Shown: positions 8,129 through 15,352 of the stretch, one piece after another | Numbering within the stretch: position 1 is the first letter of the stretch | How the letters are laid out: each line of letters starts with the position of its first letter | From: Methyloversatilis discipulorum | GTDB lineage: Bacteria > Pseudomonadota > Gammaproteobacteria > Burkholderiales > Rhodocyclaceae | Length of the DNA: 64,000 nt | Reading direction: 5' to 3' | NCBI RefSeq assembly: GCF_000527135.1 | Contig: NZ_AZUP01000001.1 | Location: 1,612,001 to 1,676,000, forward strand | The notes under the pieces: generated by a model | Database searches by the model: none | What the model saw: only the letters and a program-made list of their open reading frames with translations | Told to the model about the DNA's origin: nothing | Made by a program: the position numbers and the translations under genes

Positions 8129-8899
8129 ATGAGCACGAACGCAGACCGCAAGATCGCCCTCATCACCGGCAGCAGCCGTGGCCTCGGCCGCAACATGGCG
8201 CTGCACCTCGCCCGCCAGGGCGTGGATGTCGTCATCACCTACCGCAGCTATCGCGACGAGGCGGAAGCCGCTGCCGCCGAAGTGATCGCCGAAGGCGCAC
8301 GCGCCGTCGTGCTGCAGCTCGACGTGGCCGACAGCACAGGCTTCGCCGGCTTTGCCGACGCGCTGAAGTCGGCACTCGGCCAGCAATGGCAGCGCGACCG
8401 CTTCGACTATCTGGTGAACAACGCCGGCATCGGCATCTACGCCCCCTTCGCCGACACCACCCAAGCGCAGTTCGACGAACTGTTTCGCATCCACCTGAAA
8501 GCGCCCTTCTTCCTCACCCAGGCGCTGCTGCCGCTGATCGCCGACGGCGGCCGCATCCTCAACGTGTCGTCCGGCCTCGCCCGCTTCAGCATGCCGGGCT
8601 TCGCCGCCTACGCCGCGATGAAGGGCGGCGTCGAAGTGCTGACGCGCTTCATGGCGCGCGAACTGGGCGAGCGCCGCATCACGGTCAACACGTTGGCGCC
8701 GGGCGCCATCGAAACCGATTTCGCCGGCGGCATGGTGCGCGACACCCCGCAAGTGAACGGCGCCATCGCCGACCAGACGGCCCTCGGCCGCGTCGGCCTG
8801 CCGGACGACATCGGCGCCGCCGTCGCCGCCCTGCTGTCGGACGGAGGACGCTGGATCAATGGTCAGCGGATCGAGGTGGCGGGCGGCATTTACCTCTGA
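8129..8899 (+). CDS. SDR-family NAD(P)-dependent oxidoreductase
   Basis: 256 aa, classical short-chain dehydrogenase. Cofactor motif TGSSRGLG at 13-20, NNAG motif in YLVNNAGIGI, catalytic SSG...Y-A-A-M-K, and the PGAIETDF loop. The overall arrangement resembles FabG-like 3-ketoacyl reductases, but substrate cannot be told. Start ATG 8129 after ACCAGGAGAT; the frame is open further upstream but shadows the LysR gene. Probably controlled by the divergent LysR protein. Confidence 0.9.
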   Translation: MSTNADRKIALITGSSRGLGRNMALHLARQGVDVVITYRSYRDEAEAAAAEVIAEGARAVVLQLDVADSTGFAGFADALKSALGQQWQRDRFDYLVNNAGIGIYAPFADTTQAQFDELFRIHLKAPFFLTQALLPLIADGGRILNVSSGLARFSMPGFAAYAAMKGGVEVLTRFMARELGERRITVNTLAPGAIETDFAGGMVRDTPQVNGAIADQTALGRVGLPDDIGAAVAALLSDGGRWINGQRIEVAGGIYL

Positions 8900-8916
8900 T
8901 CCGGCCGGAGTTGGGA

Positions 8917-8961
8917 ACCGACCGGGCCTCGCTAGTCACTCGCGCGACAAGCCCGGTCGGT
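8917..8961 (+). terminator. Hairpin after the SDR gene
   Basis: ACCGACCGGGC (8917-8927) pairs perfectly with GCCCGGTCGGT (8951-8961) around a 23-base loop. It follows the SDR stop by 17 bases. No T-run follows, so it may be a Rho-aided terminator or an mRNA 3' end. It also marks the left limit of the host sequence before the integron. Confidence 0.5.
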
Positions 8962-9069
8962 CCCCGCTACGTGAAGCCGGAGTCCGCGTAGATGGCAGAT
9001 GCATGTTCCGGTAAAGTGATCAAGAACCGGACGGCATCAAGGGGTGAGGTTTTTCACATCCGTTTAATA

Positions 9070-9085
9070 CTGTATGAATGAACAG
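9070..9085. promoter_or_regulatory. LexA (SOS) box at the integron head
   Basis: CTGTATGAATGAACAG fits the CTGT-N8-ACAG LexA consensus of beta- and gammaproteobacteria. In integrons a LexA box lies in the promoter of the leftward integrase gene, next to attI. This one is in that position relative to the attI-like site at 9193, but no integrase gene follows on the minus strand: only about 170 bases separate it from the SDR gene. Confidence 0.65.
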
Positions 9086-9119
9086 TCAAAACATCCATAA
9101 TGACGCTGCCACGCGCGTT

Positions 9120-9199
9120 TCAGAGCGGTCACGGCTGTCTGTTTACCCGGCGCCGTCCATAGTTATGGCGCAAATCTGCGCCAGAAAACAAAGTTAGCC
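9120..9199 (+). other. attI-like integron recombination site (left limit approximate)
   Basis: The sequence AAAACAAAGTTAGCC ends here with a core GTTAGCC at 9193-9199, very close to the core of attI1 of class 1 integrons (AAAACAAAGTTAGGC, from memory). The first cassette starts immediately after the G of GTT. An identical cassette start (GTTAGCCGCCATG) recurs at 11626, confirming that 9193/9194 is a crossover point. Confidence 0.65.
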
Positions 9200-9271
9200 G
9201 CCATGTACCGCACCGTCTTTCCCCGCTGTACCGTTCCTGGCTCGGTCGAGCCCGAGCCATACAGCCACCTC

Positions 9272-9760
9272 ATGAGCGGCGCCGTGCCGAGAAAGTGCAG
9301 GCAGTGCGACCACCTGTTTGAAGGCGGTTGCAGGCGTGCCATGGAGCAGGTCCAGGGGTACCTTTCGCTTGATCACGGGCCCTGTCCGGTTAAGGGGCCC
9401 ACCGATCCAGTGTTGGTCGAAACGCAGTACTACCTGAGCAAGGCATACATCCCCTCCAAGTGCCGCACCTGTAGGCATCTTCTTCTTGATCCCATTCGAG
9501 GCTTCGTGTGCAACTTCGAGCGGGAGAAGTGGGGTAGCTTTCCGCGCACTCTTGATTGGGGTTCTTGGAGTCCAGAGCATCCCAATCTTGGTCTGCAAAG
9601 CGGGAGGTCGGTCTCCGTCGAGGTGCTGCAGGCTGTACGCCAAAGAAGTGAAGTCGGAGCAATCAAGGCCTTCCGAGCGGTACATCGAGATGCAACCCTC
9701 AAAGAAGCAAGGGAGGCGTATGCCGAACTTCTGGCAAAGGTTCATGGTGCTGTTGGCTAA
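9272..9760 (+). CDS. Cassette 1: Cys-rich hypothetical protein
   Basis: 162 aa, no family recognised. Cys residues at 9, 12, 20 and 38 (CRQC...C...C) and at 64, 67 and 80 (CRTC...C) suggest two small metal-binding knuckles. The frame is open from ATG 9203 (185 aa), but the second copy of the cassette has an extra base before this point. The reading shared by both copies begins at Met 9272, so that start is preferred. A 7-bp hairpin (GGCTCGG 9239-9245 / CCGAGCC 9252-9258) sits just upstream. The stop overlaps the start of attC1. Confidence 0.7.
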   Translation: MSGAVPRKCRQCDHLFEGGCRRAMEQVQGYLSLDHGPCPVKGPTDPVLVETQYYLSKAYIPSKCRTCRHLLLDPIRGFVCNFEREKWGSFPRTLDWGSWSPEHPNLGLQSGRSVSVEVLQAVRQRSEVGAIKAFRAVHRDATLKEAREAYAELLAKVHGAVG

Positions 9761-9828
9761 CCCCTCCATCGAGCGGACAAACAACGGCGGGCTTCGCCCA
9801 CCGTTGTTTGCCGCTCATGTCGAACGTT
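9755..9828 (+). repeat. attC1
   Basis: Inverse core GGCTAAC at 9755-9761, strong central dyad (AACAACGGCGGGCTTCGCCC then ACCGTTGTT), and core GTT at 9826-9828, where the IS1182-type element is inserted. Sequence matches attC2 apart from the interrupted end. Confidence 0.8.
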
Positions 9829-11625
9829 GAGGCTGTAGAAAAACCCCTCCCCACCCTCATCCGTTCACATGCCGTTGTTATGATTCCGCATCGCCTCTCC
9901 GGAGCTTTGCGATGCCGCGATTCAAGACGCCCGACTACGGTCTGAAGCTCATCCCGGTCGATTTCGCACAGCAGGTGCTGCCCGGTACCTTCGAGTTCGC
10001 GCTCTGCCATCTGGTCGACAACGACCTTGATCTCTCGACTTTGCGTGCCCGCTACGCCAACGACGCCGGCGGTGCCCCGGCTTTCGATCCGGCGGTGCTG
10101 CTCAAGATCGTGCTGCTTGGCTATTCGCGCGGGCTGATCAGCTCCCGATCCATCGCCACCGCCTGCCGCAACAACGTGCTGTTCATGGCCGTCTCCGGCG
10201 ACAGTGCGCCGCACTTCACCACGGTCGCGCACTTCATCAGCCGTCTCGGCAATGAGGCCCAAGCGCTCTTCACCGAGGTGCTGCTGGTGTGCGACCGCGA
10301 AGGGCTGATCGGGCGCGAGCTCTTCGCCATCGATGGTGTGAAGCTGCCGTCCAACGCATCGAAGGCAAAGAGCGGCACGCGTGCCGATTTCGAGCGCGAG
10401 GCGGCGAAGATGGAAGCGGCCGTGCAGCGCATGATCGGTGAGCAGAAGGCGCGCGATGCGGCCGGCTGCGACGACGAGGCCGCCCGCGCACAGCGCACCC
10501 GCGAACGCTTGAGTCACGAGGCGGCAAAGATCCGCGACTGGCTCGCGCGCAATCCGGACGACCGACGCGGCGCCAAGGGCGCGGTTCGCCTCTCGAATCG
10601 TACCGACAACGACTCAGCCAAGATGGCCACCGCCAAGGGCGTGATCCAGGGCTATACCGGCGTGGCCGCCGTCGATGCCGCCCACCAGATCGTCGTCGAT
10701 GCGCAGGCGCACGGCACCGGGTCCGAACAGGAACTGCTGCTGCCGGTGATCGATGCAAGCAGCGCACAGCGCGGACCTGACACTGCGATCTGCGCCGACG
10801 CGGGCTATCACTCCGAGAAGAACCTCGCCGAACTGGACAAGCGCGGCATCCCCGCCTGGGTGTGCGACAACGGCTACCGCCAGCGTGACCCCAGATACGC
10901 CGATCAGGCGAAGCACAAGACAAAACCCGACGCGCTGTGGGACAAGAGCGAGAAGGCGAAGGAAGCACGCACCGCCAGCAAGACCCGCCGCTACGCCAAC
11001 ACCGACTTCACCGAAGCGCCGGACCGCAGCCACTGCCTGTGCCCGGCGGGCAAGCGCCTCTATCGCAACGGGGGCGAGTGCACGATCAATGGCTACGCCG
11101 CGACCAAGTACACCGGCGCCGCGCGCGACTGCGTGCCGTGCGAGCAGCGCACCCGCTGCCTGCGCACGCCCGGAACGACGAAGGTGCGACAGGTCGCCTT
11201 CTTCCGCGGCAAGCGAGGCCACATCGAATCACACACCGAGCGGATGAAGCGGCGCATCGATTCCACGGAGGGCAAGCGGATGATTGCCGCACGGTTTGCC
11301 ACCGTAGAACCCGTGTTCGGCAACCTGCGGCACAACAAACGGCTCACCCGTTTCACGCTGCGCGGGCGGGAGAAGGTGGATGGGCAGTGGAAGCTGTACT
11401 GCCTGGTGCACAACATCGAGAAGCTCGGGCACCACGGATGCGCGAATTAGGTAAGCTGGCGGGAGAGGCCGGCGCCATTTCGAGCGCGCCGGGCAGCGGC
11501 CGGGGCTGACGTCAGGGGACAACGATGAAGCGAAGATCGGAAGGCTGAGAAGATGATGAACGACTTCGAGCCGGCATGCGCCGGTCACAACCGCTTGGCC
11601 CGAGATGGGGTTTTTCTACAGCGTC
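9829..11625 (+). mobile_element. IS1182-family insertion sequence inside the array
   Basis: GCTGTAGAAAAACCCC at 9832-9847 and its exact reverse complement at 11607-11622 are the terminal inverted repeats. They extend outward to GA(G/C), giving ends at about 9829 and 11625. The element is then flanked by GTT on both sides (9826-9828 and 11626-11628), consistent with a 3-bp target duplication. Removing it restores an ordinary attC-cassette junction, GTTAGCC. About 1.8 kb, one transposase gene. Confidence 0.82.
9912..11450 (+). CDS. IS1182-family transposase
   Basis: 512 aa, apparently intact. N-terminal InsH-like domain (FDPAVLLKIVLLGYSRGLIS), then a DDE core: first Asp in LFAIDGVKLPSNAS, second in AICADAGYHSEKN, and Glu in FATVEPVFGNLRH before NKRLTRFTLRG. 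A basic insertion of about 80 residues (about 155-240) lies between the first two catalytic segments. Two Cys clusters (CLCPAGK and CVPCEQRTRC) form the zinc-binding part usual in this group. IS family is given from overall resemblance. Confidence 0.88.
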   Translation: MPRFKTPDYGLKLIPVDFAQQVLPGTFEFALCHLVDNDLDLSTLRARYANDAGGAPAFDPAVLLKIVLLGYSRGLISSRSIATACRNNVLFMAVSGDSAPHFTTVAHFISRLGNEAQALFTEVLLVCDREGLIGRELFAIDGVKLPSNASKAKSGTRADFEREAAKMEAAVQRMIGEQKARDAAGCDDEAARAQRTRERLSHEAAKIRDWLARNPDDRRGAKGAVRLSNRTDNDSAKMATAKGVIQGYTGVAAVDAAHQIVVDAQAHGTGSEQELLLPVIDASSAQRGPDTAICADAGYHSEKNLAELDKRGIPAWVCDNGYRQRDPRYADQAKHKTKPDALWDKSEKAKEARTASKTRRYANTDFTEAPDRSHCLCPAGKRLYRNGGECTINGYAATKYTGAARDCVPCEQRTRCLRTPGTTKVRQVAFFRGKRGHIESHTERMKRRIDSTEGKRMIAARFATVEPVFGNLRHNKRLTRFTLRGREKVDGQWKLYCLVHNIEKLGHHGCAN

Positions 11626-11705
11626 GTTAGCCGCCATGTACCGCACCGTCTTTCCCCGCTGTACCGTTCCGGGGCTCGGTCGAGCCCGAGCCATACAGCC
11701 ACCTC

Positions 11706-12194
11706 ATGAGCGGCGCCGTGCCGAGAAAGTGCAGGCAGTGCGACCACCTGTTTGAAGGCGGTTGCAGGCGTGCCATGGAGCAGGTCCAGGGGTACCTTTC
11801 GCTTGATCACGGGCCCTGTCCGGTTAAGGGGCCCACCGATCCAGTGTTGGTCGAAACGCAGTACTACCTGAGCAAGGCATACATCCCCTCCAAGTGCCGC
11901 ACCTGTAGGCATCTTCTTCTTGATCCCATTCGAGGCTTCGTGTGCAACTTCGAGCGGGAGAAGTGGGGTAGCTTTCCGCGCACTCTTGATTGGGGTTCTT
12001 GGAGTCCAGAGCATCCCAATCTTGGTCTGCAAAGCGGGAGGTCGGTCTCCGTCGAGGTGCTGCAGGCTGTACGCCAAAGAAGTGAAGTCGGAGCAATCAA
12101 GGCCTTCCGAGCGGTACATCGAGATGCAACCCTCAAAGAAGCAAGGGAGGCGTATGCCGAACTTCTGGCAAAGGTTCATGGTGCTGTCGGCTAA
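11706..12194 (+). CDS. Cassette 2: second copy of the Cys-rich protein
   Basis: 162 aa, the same protein as cassette 1. Within the coding part the only change I found is a silent one in the penultimate codon (GTT to GTC). Upstream of Met 11706 the copy has one additional base (CCGGGG against CCTGG), which puts the more distal ATG out of frame. The cassette starts at the core GTTAGCC 11626-11632. Near-identity implies a recent cassette duplication. Confidence 0.7.
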   Translation: MSGAVPRKCRQCDHLFEGGCRRAMEQVQGYLSLDHGPCPVKGPTDPVLVETQYYLSKAYIPSKCRTCRHLLLDPIRGFVCNFEREKWGSFPRTLDWGSWSPEHPNLGLQSGRSVSVEVLQAVRQRSEVGAIKAFRAVHRDATLKEAREAYAELLAKVHGAVG

Positions 12195-12266
12195 CCCCTC
12201 CATCGAGCGGACAAACAACGGCGGGCTTCGCCCACCGTTGTTTGCCGCTCATGTCGAACGTTAGCT
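12189..12266 (+). repeat. attC2
   Basis: Inverse core GGCTAAC 12189-12195, the same large dyad as attC1, and core GTTAGCT 12260-12266. Intact version of the site disrupted in attC1. Confidence 0.82.
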
Positions 12267-12271
12267 TTCGA

Positions 12272-12754
12272 ATGATCTCCGGCACCATATCAGCATCCGA
12301 TTACCTCAATGCCCAACGGCTCCATCGGGCTAAGTCAGTACGTTGGTACTACGCCGCCTCTGGATTTGCCGTTGCTGCTGGCGTTGCGACGTATTTCTTC
12401 TACCAGCAGAAACTAGGCTTCATTATTGGCTGTGCTGGAGTTGGTGGCTTAATCGGCGAGCTCGTCATGTCGCTGCTCTATCTTCCGTGGAAGGTCCGCC
12501 GCCTTCACCAACAACAAAAGGATCTCGCCTTCCCATTCACCTATACGTGGGATAGTGAGTTTCTTGAAGCCAAGGGTGTCAGCGGACAATCAAAGCGCCA
12601 GTGGAGCAACTATGCAAAGTGCAAGGAGAATGAAAATCTGTTTCTCCTTTATCACTCCGACGCTCTCTTTGAAATGTTCCCCAAAGCTTGGTTTCAAGAT
12701 CAAACCCAAATCGCCGAGTTTCGAAGCTTGGCGCACCTTGCGGGAAAAACCTAA
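12272..12754 (+). CDS. Cassette 3: YcxB-like membrane protein
   Basis: 160 aa. Two hydrophobic helices (WYYAASGFAVAAGVATYFFY, about 25-44, and GFIIGCAGVGGLIGELVMSL) are followed by a cytoplasmic domain with FPFTYTWDSEFLEAKG, SNYAKCKENENLFLLYHSD and MFPKAWF, the pattern of YcxB-type proteins common in integron cassettes. The chosen ATG lies six bases after the attC2 core; earlier in-frame ATGs fall inside attC2. The stop overlaps attC3. Function unknown. Confidence 0.72.
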   Translation: MISGTISASDYLNAQRLHRAKSVRWYYAASGFAVAAGVATYFFYQQKLGFIIGCAGVGGLIGELVMSLLYLPWKVRRLHQQQKDLAFPFTYTWDSEFLEAKGVSGQSKRQWSNYAKCKENENLFLLYHSDALFEMFPKAWFQDQTQIAEFRSLAHLAGKT

Positions 12755-12835
12755 CATGGCGCTCAACCTCGCTCCCTTCGGTCGCTGGACGCTGCGCGAT
12801 AAAGCCGCGCAGCGCCGGTTAGCTCTACGTTAGAT
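12749..12835 (+). repeat. attC3
   Basis: Inverse core ACCTAAC 12749-12755 and core GTTAGAT 12829-12835. Central hairpin CGCTGCGCG / CGCGCAGCG. About 50 bases, from CGCTCCCTTCGGTCGCTGG onward, are the same as in attC4, so the two sites are one subfamily. Confidence 0.85.
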
Positions 12836-12839
12836 TGCT

Positions 12840-13111
12840 ATGAACGCTAGGCGCTTCAAGGTTGAAGAGACTTCCAAATCACTGGGCGAGGCACAGTGGT
12901 CGCGATCGGCGAGACGACTGACCTTCCCGTTGGCAGAGCGCTTAGTGTCACCGTCTTTCGTCCAGATGGTTCCCAGCTCTCCGTGCGGGCATTTAAAGAG
13001 TGGCTCCTTCGGCGTGATCCGCGGCCACTTGAGAAAGAAGCGTTTCTCTTGCGCGGCGTCGAGAAAGCTCAAGTTCCCGAGGGAAGTTCCATTGAGCTCG
13101 AAGCAATCTAA
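12840..13111 (+). pseudogene. Cassette 4: small protein gene broken by a frameshift
   Basis: ATG 12840 follows the attC3 core by four bases and reads MNARRFKVEE. The frame then degenerates and later runs into attC4. A shift to the next frame near 12870 gives FQITGRGTVVAIGETTDL and a coherent protein to a TAA overlapping attC4 at 13111. Joined, they make a protein of about 90 residues with a TGRGTVVAIG turn, as in small elongation-factor-domain-2-like proteins. One base seems lost around 12868-12872. Alternatively, a 71-aa product could start at GTG 12896, which has GAGG four bases before it. Confidence 0.55.
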
Positions 13112-13192
13112 CCCGGCGGTCGACCCCGCTCCCTTCGGTCGCTGGACGCTGCGCGATAAAGCCGCGCAGCGCCGGTCACCTCCACGTTAGAG
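13106..13192 (+). repeat. attC4
   Basis: Inverse core ATCTAAC 13106-13112 and core GTTAGAG 13186-13192. Same central hairpin and flanks as attC3. Confidence 0.85.
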
Positions 13193-13195
13193 CGC

Positions 13196-13570
13196 ATGAA
13201 TCCAATACGGTGGCTGCTGGAGCTGAGTGCGAGCCTAGCCGAGCGACGCGCAGGTAAAGTCGATCCGCGTGCTTATGGCTACGAACGCGTCGACTCCCGA
13301 GAGTACGAGGCATGGATTGAAATTGGCGAGGCCGTGCTCCTGGAGACCAATCTGAAGTGGCCTGAGCGATGGGTCCAGATTTCTGAAAATTCGAGACGAA
13401 TGTCCAGAGTGGTTCAAGCGCAGGACGGGCTCTTTCGGCTGAGCACCTACGAGAGCCGTGATGGCAAATGGTGCGGCTGGGAGGGACCGGCGATCTATGA
13501 GTCACTCGAATCTGCCATTGGTGCGGGGCTAGAACAGCTTGAACGTCAGGCTAGGTTGGCGCGTGCATAA
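13196..13570 (+). CDS. Cassette 5: hypothetical protein
   Basis: 124 aa, no family recognised. Mixed charged, Trp-rich soluble protein (WPERWVQIS, KWCGWEGPAIYESLESA) with no signal or membrane segment. ATG 13196 is ten bases after the attC4 core, the normal cassette position; the stop lies seven bases before attC5. Confidence 0.7.
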   Translation: MNPIRWLLELSASLAERRAGKVDPRAYGYERVDSREYEAWIEIGEAVLLETNLKWPERWVQISENSRRMSRVVQAQDGLFRLSTYESRDGKWCGWEGPAIYESLESAIGAGLEQLERQARLARA

Positions 13571-13576
13571 GATGCG

Positions 13577-13645
13577 CTCTAACCAGTCGCTCGAGCCGAC
13601 TCGCGTCGGCAAGCCGCCGCTCGCGGCTCAGCTTCAACGTTGAAC
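13577..13645 (+). repeat. attC5
   Basis: Inverse core CTCTAAC 13577-13583 and a fully consensus core GTTGAAC 13639-13645. Internal dyads GAGCCGACTCGCGTCGGC and GCCGCTCGCGGC. Different family from attC3/4. Confidence 0.78.
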
Positions 13646-13913
13646 GTCACCGGTTCTTGGTGTTTCTGGCGGGCGGTCCGAACCTGCGTGCAGCGCCCGA
13701 GCTAGCGGCTGCGGCAGTCAGCGAGTGTGGTCTCTTCGTACTCCGCGCTCGCGTGAGTTCGCCCCTTGTTGCGCCATGCCCTTGTGCTAGTGTTTCGGGG
13801 CATCGAGGGCGGCGGGCCATCGCGAGCGCCGCTGGCCTGGTTCAGTTCAGATCAACTTTGAGGGGCAACGGCTTCGTCATGCACAACCTGCCTTCGCTGA
13901 CGGTCTCGGTGTC
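13646..13913 (+). other. Cassette 6: no credible gene
   Basis: About 270 bases between attC5 and attC6 form one cassette. An open frame from TTG 13657 exists, but it runs right through attC6 and its composition is unconvincing; no ribosome site or family resemblance was seen on either strand. Either a noncoding cassette, one carrying an RNA or promoter, or a decayed gene. Confidence 0.5.
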
Positions 13914-14009
13914 GTCCAACACTGCGTTCGAGCGGACCGCCCAAAGCTGCGCTTTGGGTTCCCTGCGCGGCTGCGCCTCTCCGGCGTCCGCACAACTACA
14001 ACGTTAGGC
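13914..14009 (+). repeat. attC6
   Basis: Inverse core GTCCAAC 13914-13920 and core GTTAGGC 14003-14009, both fully consensus. Central dyad CCCAAAGCTGCGCTTTGGG. 96 bp, the longest site of the array. Confidence 0.82.
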
Positions 14010-14014
14010 CTCAC

Positions 14015-14254
14015 ATGCCAGCATCTGATCCCAGGATCCCAATTGATCGAACCAAATGGTCGGTTGGCAGCCAACGAACCACCGGGCACTATGACGAGCA
14101 AGCAACTGAGTACGAAGGGATTCGGTGCCAATGCCGAGCGTGTACGCGTTCGTTTGTCTTCACCGCCACGGAACAGCAAGCCGCCTACGAAGTCGAGAAG
14201 CGCTATGTTTGGTACCTACCGAAGCTCTGTCATGAGTGCGCATCAAAGTCATAG
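14015..14254 (+). CDS. Cassette 7: zinc-ribbon protein
   Basis: 79 aa. A single zinc ribbon: CRAC at 40-43 and CHEC at 72-75, separated by the helix RSFVFTATEQQAAYEVEKRY. The pattern resembles short probable zinc-ribbon proteins of unknown role found in many bacteria and cassettes. ATG 14015 is five bases after the attC6 core. Confidence 0.75.
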   Translation: MPASDPRIPIDRTKWSVGSQRTTGHYDEQATEYEGIRCQCRACTRSFVFTATEQQAAYEVEKRYVWYLPKLCHECASKS

Positions 14255-14296
14255 CAAGGCTTCTTTCTCTGCAGCACTGTCCAGCCACATACACCG

Positions 14297-14381
14297 GCCT
14301 AACTGGGCGTTGCAGGGGACGCCTCCACGGCTGCGCGCTTCGGCCATGCCAAGCGTGCGCCCCTGAACTTGGGCGTTAGAG
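14297..14381 (+). repeat. attC7
   Basis: Inverse core GCCTAAC 14297-14303 and core GTTAGAG 14375-14381. The ends pair as TAACTGGGCGTT... with ...CTTGGGCGTTAG. This type resembles attC sites of Xanthomonas-like chromosomal integrons (from memory). Confidence 0.8.
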
Positions 14382-14388
14382 ATCATCG

Positions 14389-14838
14389 ATGACAACGCTC
14401 ACGGAATTTCTAAAAACATGGTGGCTACCAGTTGCAACATACCTATTAGCCACGACGCCGTCAGCCATTGTCCTATTCTTCCAAAACACCCTATCGCCCC
14501 ACATAAAAGAACTGCAGCCAGTTGTGCTGCTGAATACAGTGGCGCTATTGCTATGGCTACTTCTGCTGCTATTGGCATACATACTCCTTCAGCGCCCGTG
14601 GCTCCGTTGGGATGAACCAACGGGAACCTGGGTTAGCCGCATTACGTCGCTTCGCTATTGCGGCTCGTGTCGCGCCAAAAGAATCATTGTTCCCCTCAAG
14701 AACGAGATCACAGGCTGGCGCTGCGTAGCTTGCAATACCTTCCGCACTGATCCAGCGAGAAAGAGGGGTGATGAAACGACCGCAAGGCAATCGAATGGAA
14801 ATCGGTTGGGCAAGCCTGAGTGGCGCGATGGTCTCTAA
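14389..14838 (+). CDS. Cassette 8: membrane protein with a C-terminal zinc ribbon
   Basis: 149 aa. Two transmembrane helices: WWLPVATYLLATTPSAIVLF (11-30) and LLNTVALLLWLLLLLLAYIL (about 47-66). After a short amphipathic stretch comes a cytoplasmic-looking zinc ribbon with Cys 91, 94, 112 and 115 (CGSC...CVAC). No family recognised; the layout resembles small membrane effectors or sensors. ATG 14389 lies eight bases after the attC7 core; the stop overlaps attC8. Confidence 0.7.
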   Translation: MTTLTEFLKTWWLPVATYLLATTPSAIVLFFQNTLSPHIKELQPVVLLNTVALLLWLLLLLLAYILLQRPWLRWDEPTGTWVSRITSLRYCGSCRAKRIIVPLKNEITGWRCVACNTFRTDPARKRGDETTARQSNGNRLGKPEWRDGL

Positions 14839-14913
14839 CATCGCGCTCAGAACCGCTCCCTTCGGTCGCTTGGACGCGACGCAAGCGGCGCGCCATTTAG
14901 CTCAACGTTAGGG
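14833..14913 (+). repeat. attC8
   Basis: Inverse core CTCTAAC 14833-14839 and core GTTAGGG 14907-14913. Shares CGCTCCCTTCGGTCGCT with attC3/4 but differs in the central arm. Confidence 0.8.
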
Positions 14914-14917
14914 CGCA

Positions 14918-15352
14918 ATGACAGTCGCGCTTTCAGCTCTCGCTGGGATTGCCGTAGTGGCCTTTGTCGTTTGGTCGGTTCGGCGCGAATCCAAAGCGAA
15001 GGAGAAAAAAGTCCAAGAGACATTCGCCGGCCGTGAGTCGCTTACTCCGGATGAGTTCTATGATCGTTACTTTCTCGGCCAAGGCGTCGCACCAGAGGTT
15101 GTTTCAGGAATTCGCAAAATCCTTGAGGAACAGCTTGCCGCTGATATGTCCCGCCTTCGCGCAGAGGACGATTTTTCAAAGAACCTCAGTTTCTTCTGGG
15201 ACTTTGACTCAATGGCCAATGTCGAAATCGTGCTCGCAATTGAGGAGCACTTTCAAATCAAGATCGCAGATCCGGAGGCAGAGAATACGCACACGGTATC
15301 TGAGTTGGTACAGTTGGTTTCCAGCAAAATCGGGAGGCCAAGTGCGCCCTAA
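14918..15352 (+). CDS. Cassette 9: membrane-anchored acyl-carrier-protein-like protein
   Basis: 144 aa. N-terminal helix VALSALAGIAVVAFVVWS (3-20) followed by a basic stretch VRRESKAKEKK, so the protein is probably anchored with the rest in the cytoplasm. The C-terminal part FFWDFDSMANVEIVLAIEEH reads like an acyl carrier protein: helix II begins at D97-S98-M99, where Ser98 would take phosphopantetheine, and EEHFQIKI matches ACP helix II/III. An anchored carrier protein is unusual for a cassette gene. Post-translational loading is inferred only. The stop overlaps attC9. Confidence 0.68.
   Translation: MTVALSALAGIAVVAFVVWSVRRESKAKEKKVQETFAGRESLTPDEFYDRYFLGQGVAPEVVSGIRKILEEQLAADMSRLRAEDDFSKNLSFFWDFDSMANVEIVLAIEEHFQIKIADPEAENTHTVSELVQLVSSKIGRPSAP

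Noticed and set aside
8990..9056. Remnant of an integrase gene on the minus strand next to the LexA box
   Set aside because: Short open stretches exist but none can be matched to IntI motifs by eye, and stops follow within 30 codons. Absence of intI is stated, but a remnant is not claimed.
9203..9271. Longer N-terminus for the first cassette protein
   Set aside because: Not shared with the second copy because of one additional base; the later Met fits both.
13657..14007. 116-aa gene in cassette 6
   Set aside because: Needs a TTG start without a ribosome site and runs through the whole attC6, ending in its core; composition is not protein-like.
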